A stretch of DNA of 64,000 nucleotides, taken from Pegoplata infirma (Eukaryota; Arthropoda; Insecta; Diptera; Anthomyiidae). Made by a program: the position numbers and the translations under genes. Where the stretch lies: assembly GCA_963921195.1 (NCBI GenBank), contig OY992538.1, positions 55,666,852 to 55,730,851 on the forward strand, given 5' to 3'. This document shows, piece by piece, positions 45,962-55,572 of the stretch (position 1 is its first letter; the number at the start of each line of letters is the position of its first letter). The notes below the pieces were generated by a model, which was given only the letters and a program-made list of their open reading frames with translations, searched no databases and was not told the DNA's origin.

Positions 45962-46690
45962 TGAGGCATTCCACACGAAATGTCCCGCTACAGAAAAACA
46001 TGTGTCCCGTAAATTTCTGAATAGGTTGTTTGGATAGCCCTATATGGAACTAAGAAAATTGTGTTTCTAATTTTCAAAAACAGGGCTTAGAAGGCGTGGT
46101 CAAATATTGGAAAAATGGTCAAATTTGTGGCGAGTTGCCTTGATTAAATATTTATCACATTAAAACGGAATGCACCACAATCTTAAAAATTTATATTCTT
46201 ATATAGTTTTGTATGGGCTATCGATTAAATTTTTTTTTTTTGGAAAATTTTCGGAACCCGTTCTGAAATTTTCCATTTTTAAAAAAAGTCAATTTATCAA
46301 AAATCCGGCCACTTTTTTTTCTTTTTTTTAATTTTTGTTTTAAAGATTAGATGTTTGTCCATCAACACAAAAAATTTCAGAAAAACATTTTTCGTTTTTT
46401 TCGAGAAAACCCATTTCAAAATGGGTTTGTTTCGATAGCCCATACAAAACTATATAAGAATGTTAATTTTTGTGATTGTGGTGCAATCCGTTTTAATGTG
46501 ATAAATATTTAATCAAGGCAACTCGCCACAAATTTGACCATTTTCCAATATTTGACCACGCCTTCTAAGCCCAGTTTTTGAAAATTAGAAAAACCAAAAA
46601 CGCAAATTTCTCAGTTCCATATAGGGCTATCCATACAACCTATTCAGAAGTTTTTTTTTTTTCGCTGGACATTTGGTGTGGAATGCCTCA
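45962..46690. mobile_element. Palindromic element, TIR TGAGGCATTCCACAC, TA target
   Basis: Left end TGAGGCATTCCACACGAAAT, right end TTTGGTGTGGAATGCCTCA, flanked by TA (45960-45961, 46691-46692; ATAT is equally possible). Arms pair over about 330 bp: GGTCAAATTTGTGGCGAGTT with AACTCGCCACAAATTTGACC, ATAGTTTTGTATGGGCTATC with GATAGCCCATACAAAACTAT. It interrupts a phrase of the CACTC host (ATAAAGATACGTTTC ... GGAAAATTTCTTTGGC) seen unbroken in reverse at about 10770. Confidence 0.85.
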
Positions 46691-46915
46691 TATGTGGAAA
46701 ATTTCTTTGGCAGTAAGATTTTTTTTCCATATATTAAAAAATTCCATTTAAAGAACACTATGAACTAATTATAAGTAAATGAACTAAACTTTTTTCCTCA
46801 TAGTTAAGAAAATTTCCCCTTTTTTAGTTAAATTTAACTAAATTTTAGGAAATTCTCAAGAAAATTTTTTAACAAAGAAAATTTGTTAATTAAAAAATAG
46901 TTTTACTTAAAAAAA

Positions 46916-47686
46916 ATCTTAAATCATTGAAGTATTCAACAACGTCTAATATATTGTAGTAATATTTTTTAGTAAAAACAATAAAATTTTATTGCATATT
47001 TTTTTAATTTTAAGTGCATATTTTTGATTTTTAAGAGCATTTTTTCGATTTTTAGATGCATGAAAGTAATTGCCCCAATAATTAACATAATTTAAGCAAA
47101 TTTTTTGCTAATTTTGCAATCTTTTTTTATATGTAGAGTTCATTATAATTTTAAATTCAGTTGGTTTTTTCAAACAAAAGTTTTCCAAAATCTATTAAAA
47201 TTTTGTTTTATTCGACCTTTTTTATTAAATGTTTTAATAAATAAATAATTGAGCTCGAGGCCTTACGATTTTTATTTGTTATGGCACTGCACAACATATT
47301 ATTGAAAGTTTTTTGTTTTTACATAAACAATTAATATTTTCCTAGGATGCCTTTCAACAAAAGGACAAAATATTGGTTTTAAATCAAAATTATTTACAAA
47401 TAAAAGTCTCGAATATTTATTTATTAAAACGTTTTCCAAAATCTTTACGTTTGTCTTTTGGAAAAATAGTTGTATTCTTCACTAAATGAATTCTTTAAAA
47501 ACTGCGTGGTTTAACTATCGTTCTACACATTGTGTTGCATTTGGTTAAAATTGGCATTATTGCAACCACTGTGCAAATAAAAAAAATTGCTTTAAAATAA
47601 ACATATTTTTATATGTAATTAATTAGAATAAACGTTCTAATTAGCTTAAAATGTTGCACAAAATATTTATGAATTTTATAAAATAA
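46916..47686. other. Unannotated AT-rich DNA
   Basis: Runs of A and T with no repeat ends. Bases 47521-47575 hold CACATTGTGTTGCATTTGG and AACCACTGTGCAAATAAA, a decayed echo of the CACTGTGCAAC termini that follow. Confidence 0.4.
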
Positions 47687-48046
47687 CACTGTGCAACAAA
47701 TTTGCGGTCAAAAAATTAAAGTATGCCATAAGTAGACCAAAACTCCTGAAGAGAGGCGCTATTACTCGCTGTATGATGTGATGGGGATGTTTATTGTGCG
47801 CCCTTAAAGTATACTTTAAGAATATTACAAAAGTTCTGTATAAAATACATTCCACAACAGGAAGAGTCCAAGATTTGCTAATACGTAAAAATAATAATTT
47901 TTATTAAGTCCACATATTGTATGGTAAATCCTAATCCAAATAATTGCAAAACTCAGCTATTATTTACCCTTCGGGGGTTTTGGTCAACTAATGGTACTTA
48001 AATTTTTTTTGGTCCCATCCAATTTACAAAATTGTGTTGCATTGTG
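47687..48046. mobile_element. CACTGTGCAACAA-family MITE, 360 bp
   Basis: Left end CACTGTGCAACAAATTTG, right end TTGTGTTGCATTGTG. Flanks are TAA (47684-47686) and TTA (48047-48049), so the duplication is imperfect or a TWA target. Inner phrases GTATGCCATAAGTAGACC and GGGGGTTTTGGTCAACTAAT loosely mirror. It lies about 450 bp upstream of the glycine-rich gene. Confidence 0.65.
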
Positions 48047-48393
48047 TTATTTACACAAAATCAGTGTTATTTTAAAGTTGTTAAAGTTGGAAGATATTGT
48101 TATTAATAAATTTTGAAGAATAATTATAACTATAACTGTGGGTTAGATAAAAGCAAGATTATTTTTTTTTTAAGTTTATTACTAAAAAAAGACTTTGCAA
48201 CCACAAACTTTTGGATCAATGTCTGGTTCGAATGAAAAAAATAATATTTTTAGAAGAAATTAAAAATTTCTAATGAACTATGATGTTTTTCCCCTTATTA
48301 ACATTAATTAAAATTTAATTAACAACTTTCAAAACGATGAGAACTATTATCTTATTAGAAATATAAATAAACAAAACTAAAAACGAAAAAAAA

Positions 48394-48427
48394 ATATTTT
48401 AGTTTTTTTTAGTTTTTTGACTCAGTT
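48394..48427 (+). promoter_or_regulatory. Putative core promoter (weak TATA and TCAGTT initiator)
   Basis: TCAGTT at 48422-48427 fits the arthropod initiator (TCAKTY), with the A at 48424 as +1. A weak TATA-like ATATTTT lies at 48394-48400, about 30 bp upstream, and a stronger ATATAAATA at 48361-48369 is about 60 bp upstream. The implied 5' UTR is 73 nt and has no intron signal. Inferred from motif spacing only. Confidence 0.45.
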
Positions 48428-48496
48428 TTCAATTGCTTTCTGTGATTATAACATCGCTAAAACTAAAATTATTTAAATTAAAACTATTTTTCAAAG

Positions 48497-48841
48497 ATGA
48501 AAATTTTAACATCAAAAGTTTTAATATTGTTATTGATTTGTATGATTTGTTTCATAAATTTTACATGGTGTCAACGTGGTGGCAGAGGTGGATTTGGTAG
48601 AGGTGGATTCGGAAGAGGTGGATTTGGTAGAGGTGGATTCGGAAGAGGTGGATTTAGAAGGGGAGGCTTCGGTGGAGGATTTGGCAGAGGACGATTTTAT
48701 GGTGGCTTTAGACCTGGTTTTGGTGGTTATAGAGGTCGTGGTTATTATGGTGGTGGTTTACTTGGCATTGGTGCTTTACCACTGCCAGTTCCAGTACCGT
48801 TACCGGTACCAGTGGGTGTAGTAGATTATGATTATTATTAA
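48497..48841 (+). CDS. Secreted glycine/arginine-rich peptide, 114 aa
   Basis: The only convincing gene in the window. Residues 1-7 are a short basic start, 8-23 a hydrophobic core (VLILLLICMICFINFT), and cleavage probably falls around residues 24-26, so the product should be secreted. The mature part opens with five GGFGR-type pentads (28-57), continues as irregular glycine/phenylalanine/tyrosine repeats to residue 87, then a proline-valine stretch (LPLPVPVPLPVPV, 94-106) and an acidic-aromatic end DYDYY. Roughly a dozen and a half arginines make the core strongly basic. The start codon has CAAAG before ATG, near the fly consensus, and no upstream ATG intervenes in the inferred leader. Glycine-rich secreted peptides of this layout include cuticle, eggshell or silk-like structural proteins and antimicrobial peptides; RGG boxes of RNA-binding proteins are excluded by the signal peptide. 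Exact role unknown. GC content rises sharply over it. Confidence 0.85.
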   Translation: MKILTSKVLILLLICMICFINFTWCQRGGRGGFGRGGFGRGGFGRGGFGRGGFRRGGFGGGFGRGRFYGGFRPGFGGYRGRGYYGGGLLGIGALPLPVPVPLPVPVGVVDYDYY

Positions 48842-48846
48842 ATAAA
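48841..48846 (+). terminator. Poly(A) signal AATAAA overlapping the stop codon
   Basis: AATAAA begins at the last base of the TAA stop (48839-48841). A second copy of the 18-bp phrase ATTATGATTATTATTAAA from the end of the coding region (48825-48842) occurs 48 bp later (48873-48890), so the 3' end has been locally duplicated. The true cleavage site cannot be set from sequence alone. Confidence 0.6.
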
Positions 48847-48971
48847 AGTTTTCTAAAGTTTTCTTTTAATGAATTATGATTATTATTAAACTTAAGTTTT
48901 AAAAAGTTATTAGTTTATAAAAGAAATTTTGCTTAATGCGCTTTAAAAAAAATTAAAAATATAAATTAGAT

Positions 48972-49140
48972 AATTAGATAAACTTGGCAGAATCCATGAA
49001 TGCCCTCAACAATGGCCAACAAATTTTGAATTTAAAAATAAAAGTAGTGAACAATTGTTTTTAAATAAAAAAAATACGTAGGTACAAAAAAGAATTAGTT
49101 AAATCTTTTTCGATCAACAACATTTTTAAAGAGCATTTTT
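48972..49140 (-). mobile_element. mini-me 3' fragment, decayed
   Basis: AACTTGGCAGAATCCATGAA and GCCCTCAACAATGGCCAAC match the minus-strand 3' signature with several changes. It starts about 130 bp after the glycine-rich gene. Confidence 0.55.
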
Positions 49141-49311
49141 TTAACCTCCAACCACAGTATATTCACTTTGTCAATCCATCCCAGCAAAAATTTGCATTAC
49201 TAGTAATGGGTTTTGTAATCCGAAACAGATGTTAATAAGTAGTTACTTATTGAATGAAACACTAATTATTTTAACAAGGGCGTGAGACAAAAATAACTAG
49301 TGAAGAGTATG

Positions 49312-49883
49312 CACTCAGAAAATTATGTAAGTTACTACATGTTAGTTATTTGTATATTTTACAGTAGTTAGTTGCTTTCAACTACAAAGTCAGTTGTTTT
49401 TGTATGAAAAATATCAAACAACTATTTCTGTTAGTTATTTTAAGTCGTTTTTTTGAACAACTAACAAAAAAGTACTGTGATGTAGTAACAGTTATTTAAA
49501 GTAGTTAATTTTATTTTTTTTATCTCTGAAAAATTTTCAAAGTTTTTTTTCCAAAAAAAAAAAAAAAAATTCGTTAATTTTATTTTTTACAACTTTTTAA
49601 AAAAAAAAAAACTTTAAAAAAATTTGGTCTTAATTTATTTTTTTGAAAAATGTTTTGAAAAAAAAAAATTATATATTGATTATTTTATTTTTACTACATT
49701 TTAGTTGTTTTGACTACAAATGTAAGTAGTTTTTACTACATAAGTCAGTTGATTTTTGTCAGTTAAAATAACTAACATTGTTAGTTGATTTAACTGAAAA
49801 AGTAGTTGACCCCAAAACAACTTACAAAGTAGTTATTTTAACTGACATTTTCAGTTGATTTTACTAACATAATTTTTTGAGTG
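49312..49883. mobile_element. CACTC-ended element, 572 bp, TG target
   Basis: Left end CACTCAGAAAATTATGTAAG, right end CTAACATAATTTTTTGAGTG. TG flanks both sides (49310-49311, 49884-49885), and the empty site GAAGAGTATGGAGATAAATA is seen in the sister copy at about 43688-43707, so the target duplication is TG and not TA. The interior alternates AGTTATTTTAAGT and AACTAACATTGTTAGTT motifs. Confidence 0.9.
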
Positions 49884-50001
49884 TGGAGATAAATAAGTAG
49901 TTACTGCCTCGGATTACAAATAAGGAGTAAAACCCCATTACCAATAAGAAGTAAAATAATTAGTTAATTAAAACTTTTAAAATTTAACTTGTTTTTACTA
50001 A

Positions 50002-50580
50002 CAAGGGAAGTATCTCAACCCTTATGAACCGATTTGCATGAAACGTAAAATATATATAAAAGAGACAATTCTAAGGTTGGGGTGTCTCGGCTTATCGGCC
50101 ATATCGGGGATTTAGGGGTTCAAAACATGGGTCAAAAAATGGCGAAAAAATCGTTTTTTGGATTTTTCAGCCATTTCTTTCTAAGAAACTATATGATGTT
50201 TACATATGAGAAGAAAGGTTTTTTTAATGCCTATCCAACGGTGGCATAACCTTGTAAAAGTTTTGCTTCGTTAAATACTTTTTTCATGAAAATGTGAAAA
50301 TTTTTTATATGAAGACATAGAGCTACGATGTCCATATGAATACGAAATAATCTTTATTAAATTTAAGTCGACACGTATTTTTGCTCTAGAGGATATTCCT
50401 GTTAGTTCGTGAGTTATCGAAATTTTCCCGGAGGTCCATATGGTTTCATAAGGGAACAACAAAATTTTGAAACACTGATATGGCCGAAAAGCCGAGACAC
50501 CCCAACCTTAAAATCGTCTCATTTATATATATTTTAAGTTTCAGGAAAATCGGTTCATAAGGGTTGAGATACTTCCCTTG
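50002..50580. mobile_element. Palindromic MITE, TIR CAAGGGAAGTATCTCAACCC
   Basis: Left end CAAGGGAAGTATCTCAACCC, right end GGGTTGAGATACTTCCCTTG, perfect over 20 bp, with further pairing GGTTGGGGTGTCTCGGC against GCCGAGACACCCCAACC. TAA stands at 49999-50001 and 50581-50583. A truncated right end of the family lies at 42587-42673. The frames within it on the minus strand are not supported by any domain. Confidence 0.9.
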
Positions 50581-50583
50581 TAA

Positions 50584-50806
50584 GAGGCATGTCACAGACT
50601 CAATTCCGTTCGAAAGTGGAAAAAGTGATTTACTCGTAAAACGCAAAGCAAATATTTTTTTTCGGAATGAAACCACTTTTATGCAATTCAATTCCACTTT
50701 GGTTTTTGAAAGTGATTTCATTCCGAAAAAAATTATATTCGTTTTGCGTTTTACGAGTAAACCACTTTTTTCCAATCCGAACGGAATTGAGTCTGTGACA
50801 TGCCCC
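50584..50806. mobile_element. 223-bp palindromic MITE, TIR GRGGCATGTCACAGACTC
   Basis: Left end GAGGCATGTCACAGACTCAA, right end TTGAGTCTGTGACATGCCCC. TAA at 50581-50583 and 50807-50809. Arms pair over the full length (CGTAAAACGCAAAGC against GCGTTTTACG). G-rich ends and a TAA duplication fit PIF/Harbinger MITEs. It uses the same TAA as the right duplication of 50002-50580. Confidence 0.9.
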
Positions 50807-51056
50807 TAAAACTTAAAAATTCCGTAATTTTTATTAAGTTTTTAAGTACTTTTTAAGTTAATTGAATTGTAAAGGTAAAAAACTGCAAGTGCAAGAAGAT
50901 ATTATTACTTAGAGGTGCTTTTATAACATATTACTCAGAAGTAGTTACTTTTGGGCTTAAAATAATGTTAATGGTAATGGGTACTCATTAGAAATAATGT
51001 ACTTGGTAATGATTACTTTTCACAACTCATTACCATGTTTTTGCGGGAATGTGTTA

Positions 51057-51276
51057 TCCCAGTCGGCAAAAAAAAAATACCCCGGACGTACTGCTGACCT
51101 TTCCTTTATAAAATTGCTGGCATCTTTATATATTTTTCCAAATGTCCCTAAGGACACTGCTGAACAATTTTTGACTTGTCCTTGAAAACATTAGTAAAAA
51201 ATTTTATGAAGATGTCAACAATTTTAGAGAGCGGGTCGGCAGTATGTCAGCGGCGATATTTGTTTGCCAATTGGAA
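51057..51276. mobile_element. Short MITE with diverged TIR TYCCARTYGGCAAA
   Basis: Left end TCCCAGTCGGCAAAAAAAAA with CGTACTGCTGACC; right end GGTCGGCAGTATGTCAGCGG then TTTGTTTGCCAATTGGAA. The arms align over about 40 bp with several changes. It interrupts the mini-me phrase GTGTGTAACGCATCGAAA. No clear duplication. Confidence 0.6.
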
Positions 51277-51600
51277 AGCATCGAAATATCTGTGGGTCTT
51301 CAATTCTAAGACATTCTGGCGATGTCCATTTGTCCGCTCATCCGTCTGTGTGTCTGTGGAAGACACGATAAAGTCCATAATAAAAGAGAAAGGCTCCTGT
51401 GCCTTGCCCTATTATTATGGACCTGTGCCAAAGCTCAAATATGTCTAATTAGACCGGAATTTTTTGTACGAAAATATTTTTTGGTTCGATTTCAAACGTT
51501 CCACTATGGTTCATTTGGAAGAAATTTATTAGTGACAGCACTTTATGTAACTTTTGACGTTTAATAAAAACAATGCATCATAAAGGAGAACAACAACAAA

Positions 51601-51813
51601 GCAAACAACAAAAGAGAGAAAAAAGTTTTTAAACTATCAATTGTGCGTATTATCTTTTAAAAAACGATGAATAAAGCAAAAAAATCAATTAATTAAATAA
51701 AAGACAAATACCATTTTTTAAAAACAAAGAATTGAATTTAATATTAAATACGTGTGAGATGAGGAAGAACAAGCATTTTGCCACCATATTGGAAAATAGA
51801 TCAAATACAACAC
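51601..51813. other. Unannotated A-rich DNA
   Basis: AACAACAAAAGAGAGAAAAA and related A-rich text; no feature recognised. Confidence 0.4.
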
Positions 51814-51815
51814 TG

Positions 51816-52692
51816 CACTCAAAAAAAAAACTGTAAATTTAGCAAAAAAAGCTTGTAAACCTACAAGAAAATTTGCTGATTTTGAACCCACAATTTGTTT
51901 GGTAAAGTTAGCAAAAACGTTTTGCTAAAAATTAGTTAACTGAAATTTTTTTATTTCAACTTAGTTTGAGGACCCCATTGGGTTCGGACCCGATAGGTCC
52001 AGACCCCGATGGGCCTAGACCTACTTGGGTTCCTTAAAAATTGTCGTAGTTTTTGATCCAAAATTAGTGTCCGTTTTGCTCTACCTTGCTTAGTTTTTGA
52101 GATACGTGATTTTAGGGGACCACCGGGGTTTTGAGAATTACAAAACTCGATAACTTCAAAAATATTACTCGGAGAGCTTTGATTATTTTGCGGTCTTGTT
52201 CTACGTGTTGAGAGCTACAAAAATGCTTTTGGACTTTTTGTTGTGTCGGCAATATTTACTGAGATATGACCATTTTAAAATTTTCGGGAATGCTAACTTT
52301 TTTGGATCCAAAGTTAGGACCCATTAGGGTCCACACATGTGAAGAGGACCGGCGATACTATGGAGAGCCCGAGAACCAAAAATGGTCTCCATTTTGCTCT
52401 ATCTGGCTTAGTTTCCGAGATAGCGCCATTTTAAGTTTTCTGAAAATAAAAAAAAATTTACCATTTATTTTTGCTAATATTAGCAAAAAATCTTGTAAAA
52501 ATGTTGTCAACTCAATTTCAAATTTAGCAAAAGAAATAAGTTCAAAGTTTGTTTAAAATTGCTAATGTGCTAAATGAAGTTTACAAGAAGTTTTTGCTAA
52601 CATGTTAATCACAACTAAAAGTTTGCTAAAAGTTAGCTAACTAGCGTTAGCAAAAAAAAATTAGTAAATCTACTAACGTATTTTTTTAAGTG
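51816..52692. mobile_element. CACTC element (GCTAA subfamily), 877 bp, TG target
   Basis: Left end CACTCAAAAAAAAAACTGTA, right end AACGTATTTTTTTAAGTG, with TG on both sides (51814-51815, 52693-52694). It is collinear with 14095-14973: AGCTTGTAAACCTACAAG, GACCCGATAGGTCCAGACCC, TTTTGCTCTACCTTGCTTAG, CTATCTGGCTTAGTTTCCGA. A frame at 52266-52556 matches one in the 14095 copy (14546-14800), both without a known domain. Confidence 0.85.
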
Positions 52693-53780
52693 TGCGTACC
52701 TTCTAATCTTTTCTATGATGGCAATACTCCAAGCCATTAAGAAAGTATAATGAAAAAAATTGATGGCAATACTGTCAGTTTGCCAGGGTCTCAAAGTTGA
52801 TAGTTTTAAGGCGTATTATTAAATCGGGATCAAACCATTTTACAATTATACTAACAGCAAATGGGAAAAAATAAAATTATAAAAAGGCTAAAGCCCAAGG
52901 AAAGTAGTTCTTATTAAAAACTCCAATTTTTAATTCCATGCATCTTTGGCGTTATTCTTGGGGGTTGCGGATTTAAGGATTTTAAAGCCATAATAGCCTA
53001 TATCTTTCGTGGACAAAAAGTTGTGTTTGGGCACGAACTTGCATGAGTCTTTAAATGTGAAAGTGTTTTCTAGGTGGTCTATTTAATACTAAAATTAACA
53101 TCCAGCCAGCATTTTTCGGCAAACTCTCACAAGTGCCATTTTAGTTTATCATAAATTTCGGCAAAATTTTCGGTTTTTTGCATGACTCATCTATAATTTT
53201 TTTAACTATAATTTTTTTGCTTTCGGCCGAGCTAACTGACTACTAGAAATATATTTTTTTTTGATAATTTTTTTTTTCCGAAAAAAATTTTATTTTTTCA
53301 ATGTTTTTTTTTTTGAAAATCGTTCTTTGATTGCGTTAAGAGATAAAAAAAGCATTCCAGATTCAAAACTAGCGACTTTGCTTAATTTTTAGAATTTATG
53401 CCAAAAAATTGATTTAGAACCATAGTGCGTTCGAGCAAATTTATATTCTCCTATGCCTTAAACTTCCCAGGAAAATTTTTTGGAAAAAATTTCTATAACA
53501 ATAGATTCTTGAATATATTCTACGGTAATCAAAACAAAATTTTCAATGTAAAATTATTTTTCAGAAAAACTACTTGCTCTAAAAAACGATTGCTTTTGGG
53601 ACAATTCTGGAACCGATTATTTGGAACGGAAAATTTTGCTGGGTTATCTAGCACAAATTTTAAGTCAATTGGATTAAATTAACCGTTGACGATCAAATTT
53701 TTTAAATTTCGAATTTTCTTTAAAAAAAAATATAAAATATGTCTTGCGATACATCATATTTTGATTCGCTGAACACGAAT
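52693..53780. other. Unannotated AT-rich DNA, probably outer part of a palindromic repeat
   Basis: Contains TTGCATGACTCATC and GCTTTCGGCCGAGC but no ends. Frames at 53425-53682 and 53739-53954 are A/T-biased and lack domains. Confidence 0.4.
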
Positions 53781-55145
53781 GTCAAAACAATTTTTAAATC
53801 GGTTGAACGGTTTTTGAGATATAGCTATTTTAAGTTTCATAAAAATGGCAGTTTTTTTCTTACGCTCAAGAAATTAAAAAAAAAATCTCTAAAATTGCTT
53901 TTCCTTGACCTTTTCATAGATCTTGAGAAGATCCTTCATTTAAGCTTAATTTGAACAAAATCCGTTCATTTTAATCCGTGGTGCCTTTCGATCAAAATTT
54001 TAGATTTTTCAAAAATTACCACCAAAAAAATTGATTTTTTAAAAATTGAAAGAAAAAAATAACATGCGATTAGGGTTGCCAGACTCCCGCATTTGGCGGG
54101 ATTGTCCCGCTTTGTGTCGACGTTTCCCGCGTCCCGCGCGGGATTCCAAATTCCCACTTTTTTAGAAACTGCCAGCGCAAAAAAGATGTACAAATCTTCT
54201 TCTTCTAAAAAAGCCACTTCTGCTTTTTTATGGGCAGGGTTGCACTGCTTTTGTAAAAAATTTCTATTTGAGTAAAAATAAAAATGAATTCGATTTTTAC
54301 GCAATGGTTTGGATTTTGGGCAATCCGTAAAGGGTTTGGCTGAATTTAATTCAGTTCAGATGAAGTTAACGCCATAATTAATCAAATTTTTCGACATTCA
54401 CAAATATTTTTTATACTAAACAACAATAATATGAAAGCATTGGCATATTTATCCATGGCATGTGTATTATTGCGTCCCGAATTCGGTTTTTTACGAATTT
54501 GAAAATGCTAGTTTTCAAAACGATGCGCAACTGGAAATCCTTTACGGAAAAAACTAAACAAACCTTTTTTTGGCTAAAAACTGTGCTATCAACTTCCAAA
54601 GCAATTTTAGTAGTGCATTTCGATACAAAAAAAATTTCGATATAAAAAATAAAAAAACTGATACCAAAAGTTGAGCAATATATTACAAACACTTCCAAGG
54701 AGTAATTGCGTCTTGAGGATTTTCCATCTATGAGACTTACACCGCATATAAATCTATTATTTTTTGTCCCGCCAAAATTTTTGAAATCCCGCCATTTTAG
54801 CAATTTTTTTGCGTTTGTCCCGCTTTATGGAAATAAATTTCTGGCAACCCTACATGCGATACATGTTTTCTATTAATTTTGGCATATTCAACACAAACGG
54901 AATTTGCCAAAAAGCTTGCTAAAAAATCTTATTTTTTTTTACTGAAAAGTTTTCAGTCAAAGTTTTATATTTTTCAAAAGTTTGCCAAAAATTCAAAATT
55001 TTGACTGAAGGGCGCTACGGATTTGAGCTTAGGAAATAAGCGCGAATTTTGGCAAATTTCAAATAGCTATATCTCGATAACCGTTCGACCGATTTTAAAT
55101 TAAAGTTCAGCTAAAGCTCTATAAAAGAGTCAAGGGAAAGAAATT
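53781..55145. repeat. Imperfect palindrome split by a hAT
   Basis: Left arm TTTAAATCGGTTGAACGGTT, TTTGAGATATAGCTATTTT (53798-53836) pairs with right arm AAATAGCTATATCTCGATAA, CCGTTCGACCGATTTTAAAT (55060-55100). The hAT 54071-54852 lies between the arms. Outer limits were not resolved; 55145-55335 ends near CTGTTACACAGTG, another CACTGTG-like terminus. Confidence 0.6.
54071..54852. mobile_element. Non-autonomous hAT, TIR TAGGGTTGCCAGA, 782 bp
   Basis: Ends TAGGGTTGCCAGA and TCTGGCAACCCTA, with CATGCGAT repeated exactly (54063-54070, 54853-54860). Subterminal clusters of GTCCCGC / GCGGGA (54085-54150, 54768-54826). Frames on both strands inside (54093-54275, 53966-54304, 54411-54803) have no transposase motif. 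Confidence 0.93.
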
Positions 55146-55335
55146 TTGTGATTTTTAAAAAAAAAAAAAAAACTTTATATAGGAAAAACCGTAATTTTTT
55201 GCACATTTCAAATAGCGATATCGCCAAAGACGTTAAACCGGTTGTTTAACGTACTATTTTGTTGTGCCTTCGAAGTAATAAATGCTATTGATGCTTTATA
55301 CTTTTACAAAACTTATTTCGCTGTTACACAGTGGA

Positions 55336-55572
55336 AATTTTAGCTCTGATTTATATTTAGTTTTGTCCAAATTGTGTTTGTAACATTTTGTTTCATTCTT
55401 TATGATAATTAACTTTTACATAGTTTTAGTAATTTAAGTGTTTGTTTGAAATAATTGTTAATTAAAATTAGCAAGTTCATTAACATTTTGAATTTAAGGT
55501 TATACCTACATGCGAATATATCAAAAAGATTTATTTGAATTGTGTTTCAAATTCACTTACAAAGTGGTAGAT
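55336..55572. other. Unannotated AT-rich DNA
   Basis: No repeat ends or open frame of note. Confidence 0.4.

Larger units (their letters stand above)
44489..46915 (+). mobile_element. CACTC element of the GGGTCTAGACCC subfamily, right end lost
   Basis: Starts CACTCAAAAAAAAAGTGAAC after TA (44487-44488). Contains GGGTCTAGACCCTGGACCCA, GTCCGTTTCGCTCTACCTTG, TTACCGAGATATGTGC and later AAATTTAACTAAATTTTAGG. A tRNA-like region (45530-45612) and a 729-bp palindrome (45962-46690) lie within. No terminal GAGTG was found on the right; the limit given is approximate. The frame 44931-45182 has no domain. Confidence 0.6.
49179..51048. mobile_element. TCCCAGC-ended MITE with three nested insertions
   Basis: Left end TCCCAGCAAAAATTTGC, right end CATGTTTTTGCGGGA. 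It matches the 466-bp copy 43564-44029 outside three inserted blocks: 49312-49883, 50002-50580 and 50584-50806. Removing them and their duplicated targets leaves about 480 bp. Confidence 0.9.
49141..51600 (+). mobile_element. mini-me subfamily C unit, split by MITEs
   Basis: 5' part 49143-49178 (ACCTCCAACCACAGTATATT, CACTTTGTCAATCC) and 3' part from about 51277 (GCATCGAAATATCTGTGGGT, TTCTAAGACATTCTGGCGAT, GTCCATTTGTCCGCTCATCC, GAAGACACGATAAAGTCC) follow the order of 31208-31657. Between them lie 49179-51048 and 51057-51276. The 3' limit is vague; small overlapping frames at 51176-51564 have no domain. Confidence 0.65.

Noticed and set aside
48576..48821. 81-codon alternative frame over the glycine-rich gene
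   Set aside because: Lacks a signal peptide and family pattern; it is the shifted reading of the GGFGR repeat.
54411..54803. 130-codon frame in the hAT 54071-54852 as a gene
   Set aside because: No transposase motif, and an opposite-strand frame overlaps it; most likely a non-autonomous element interior.
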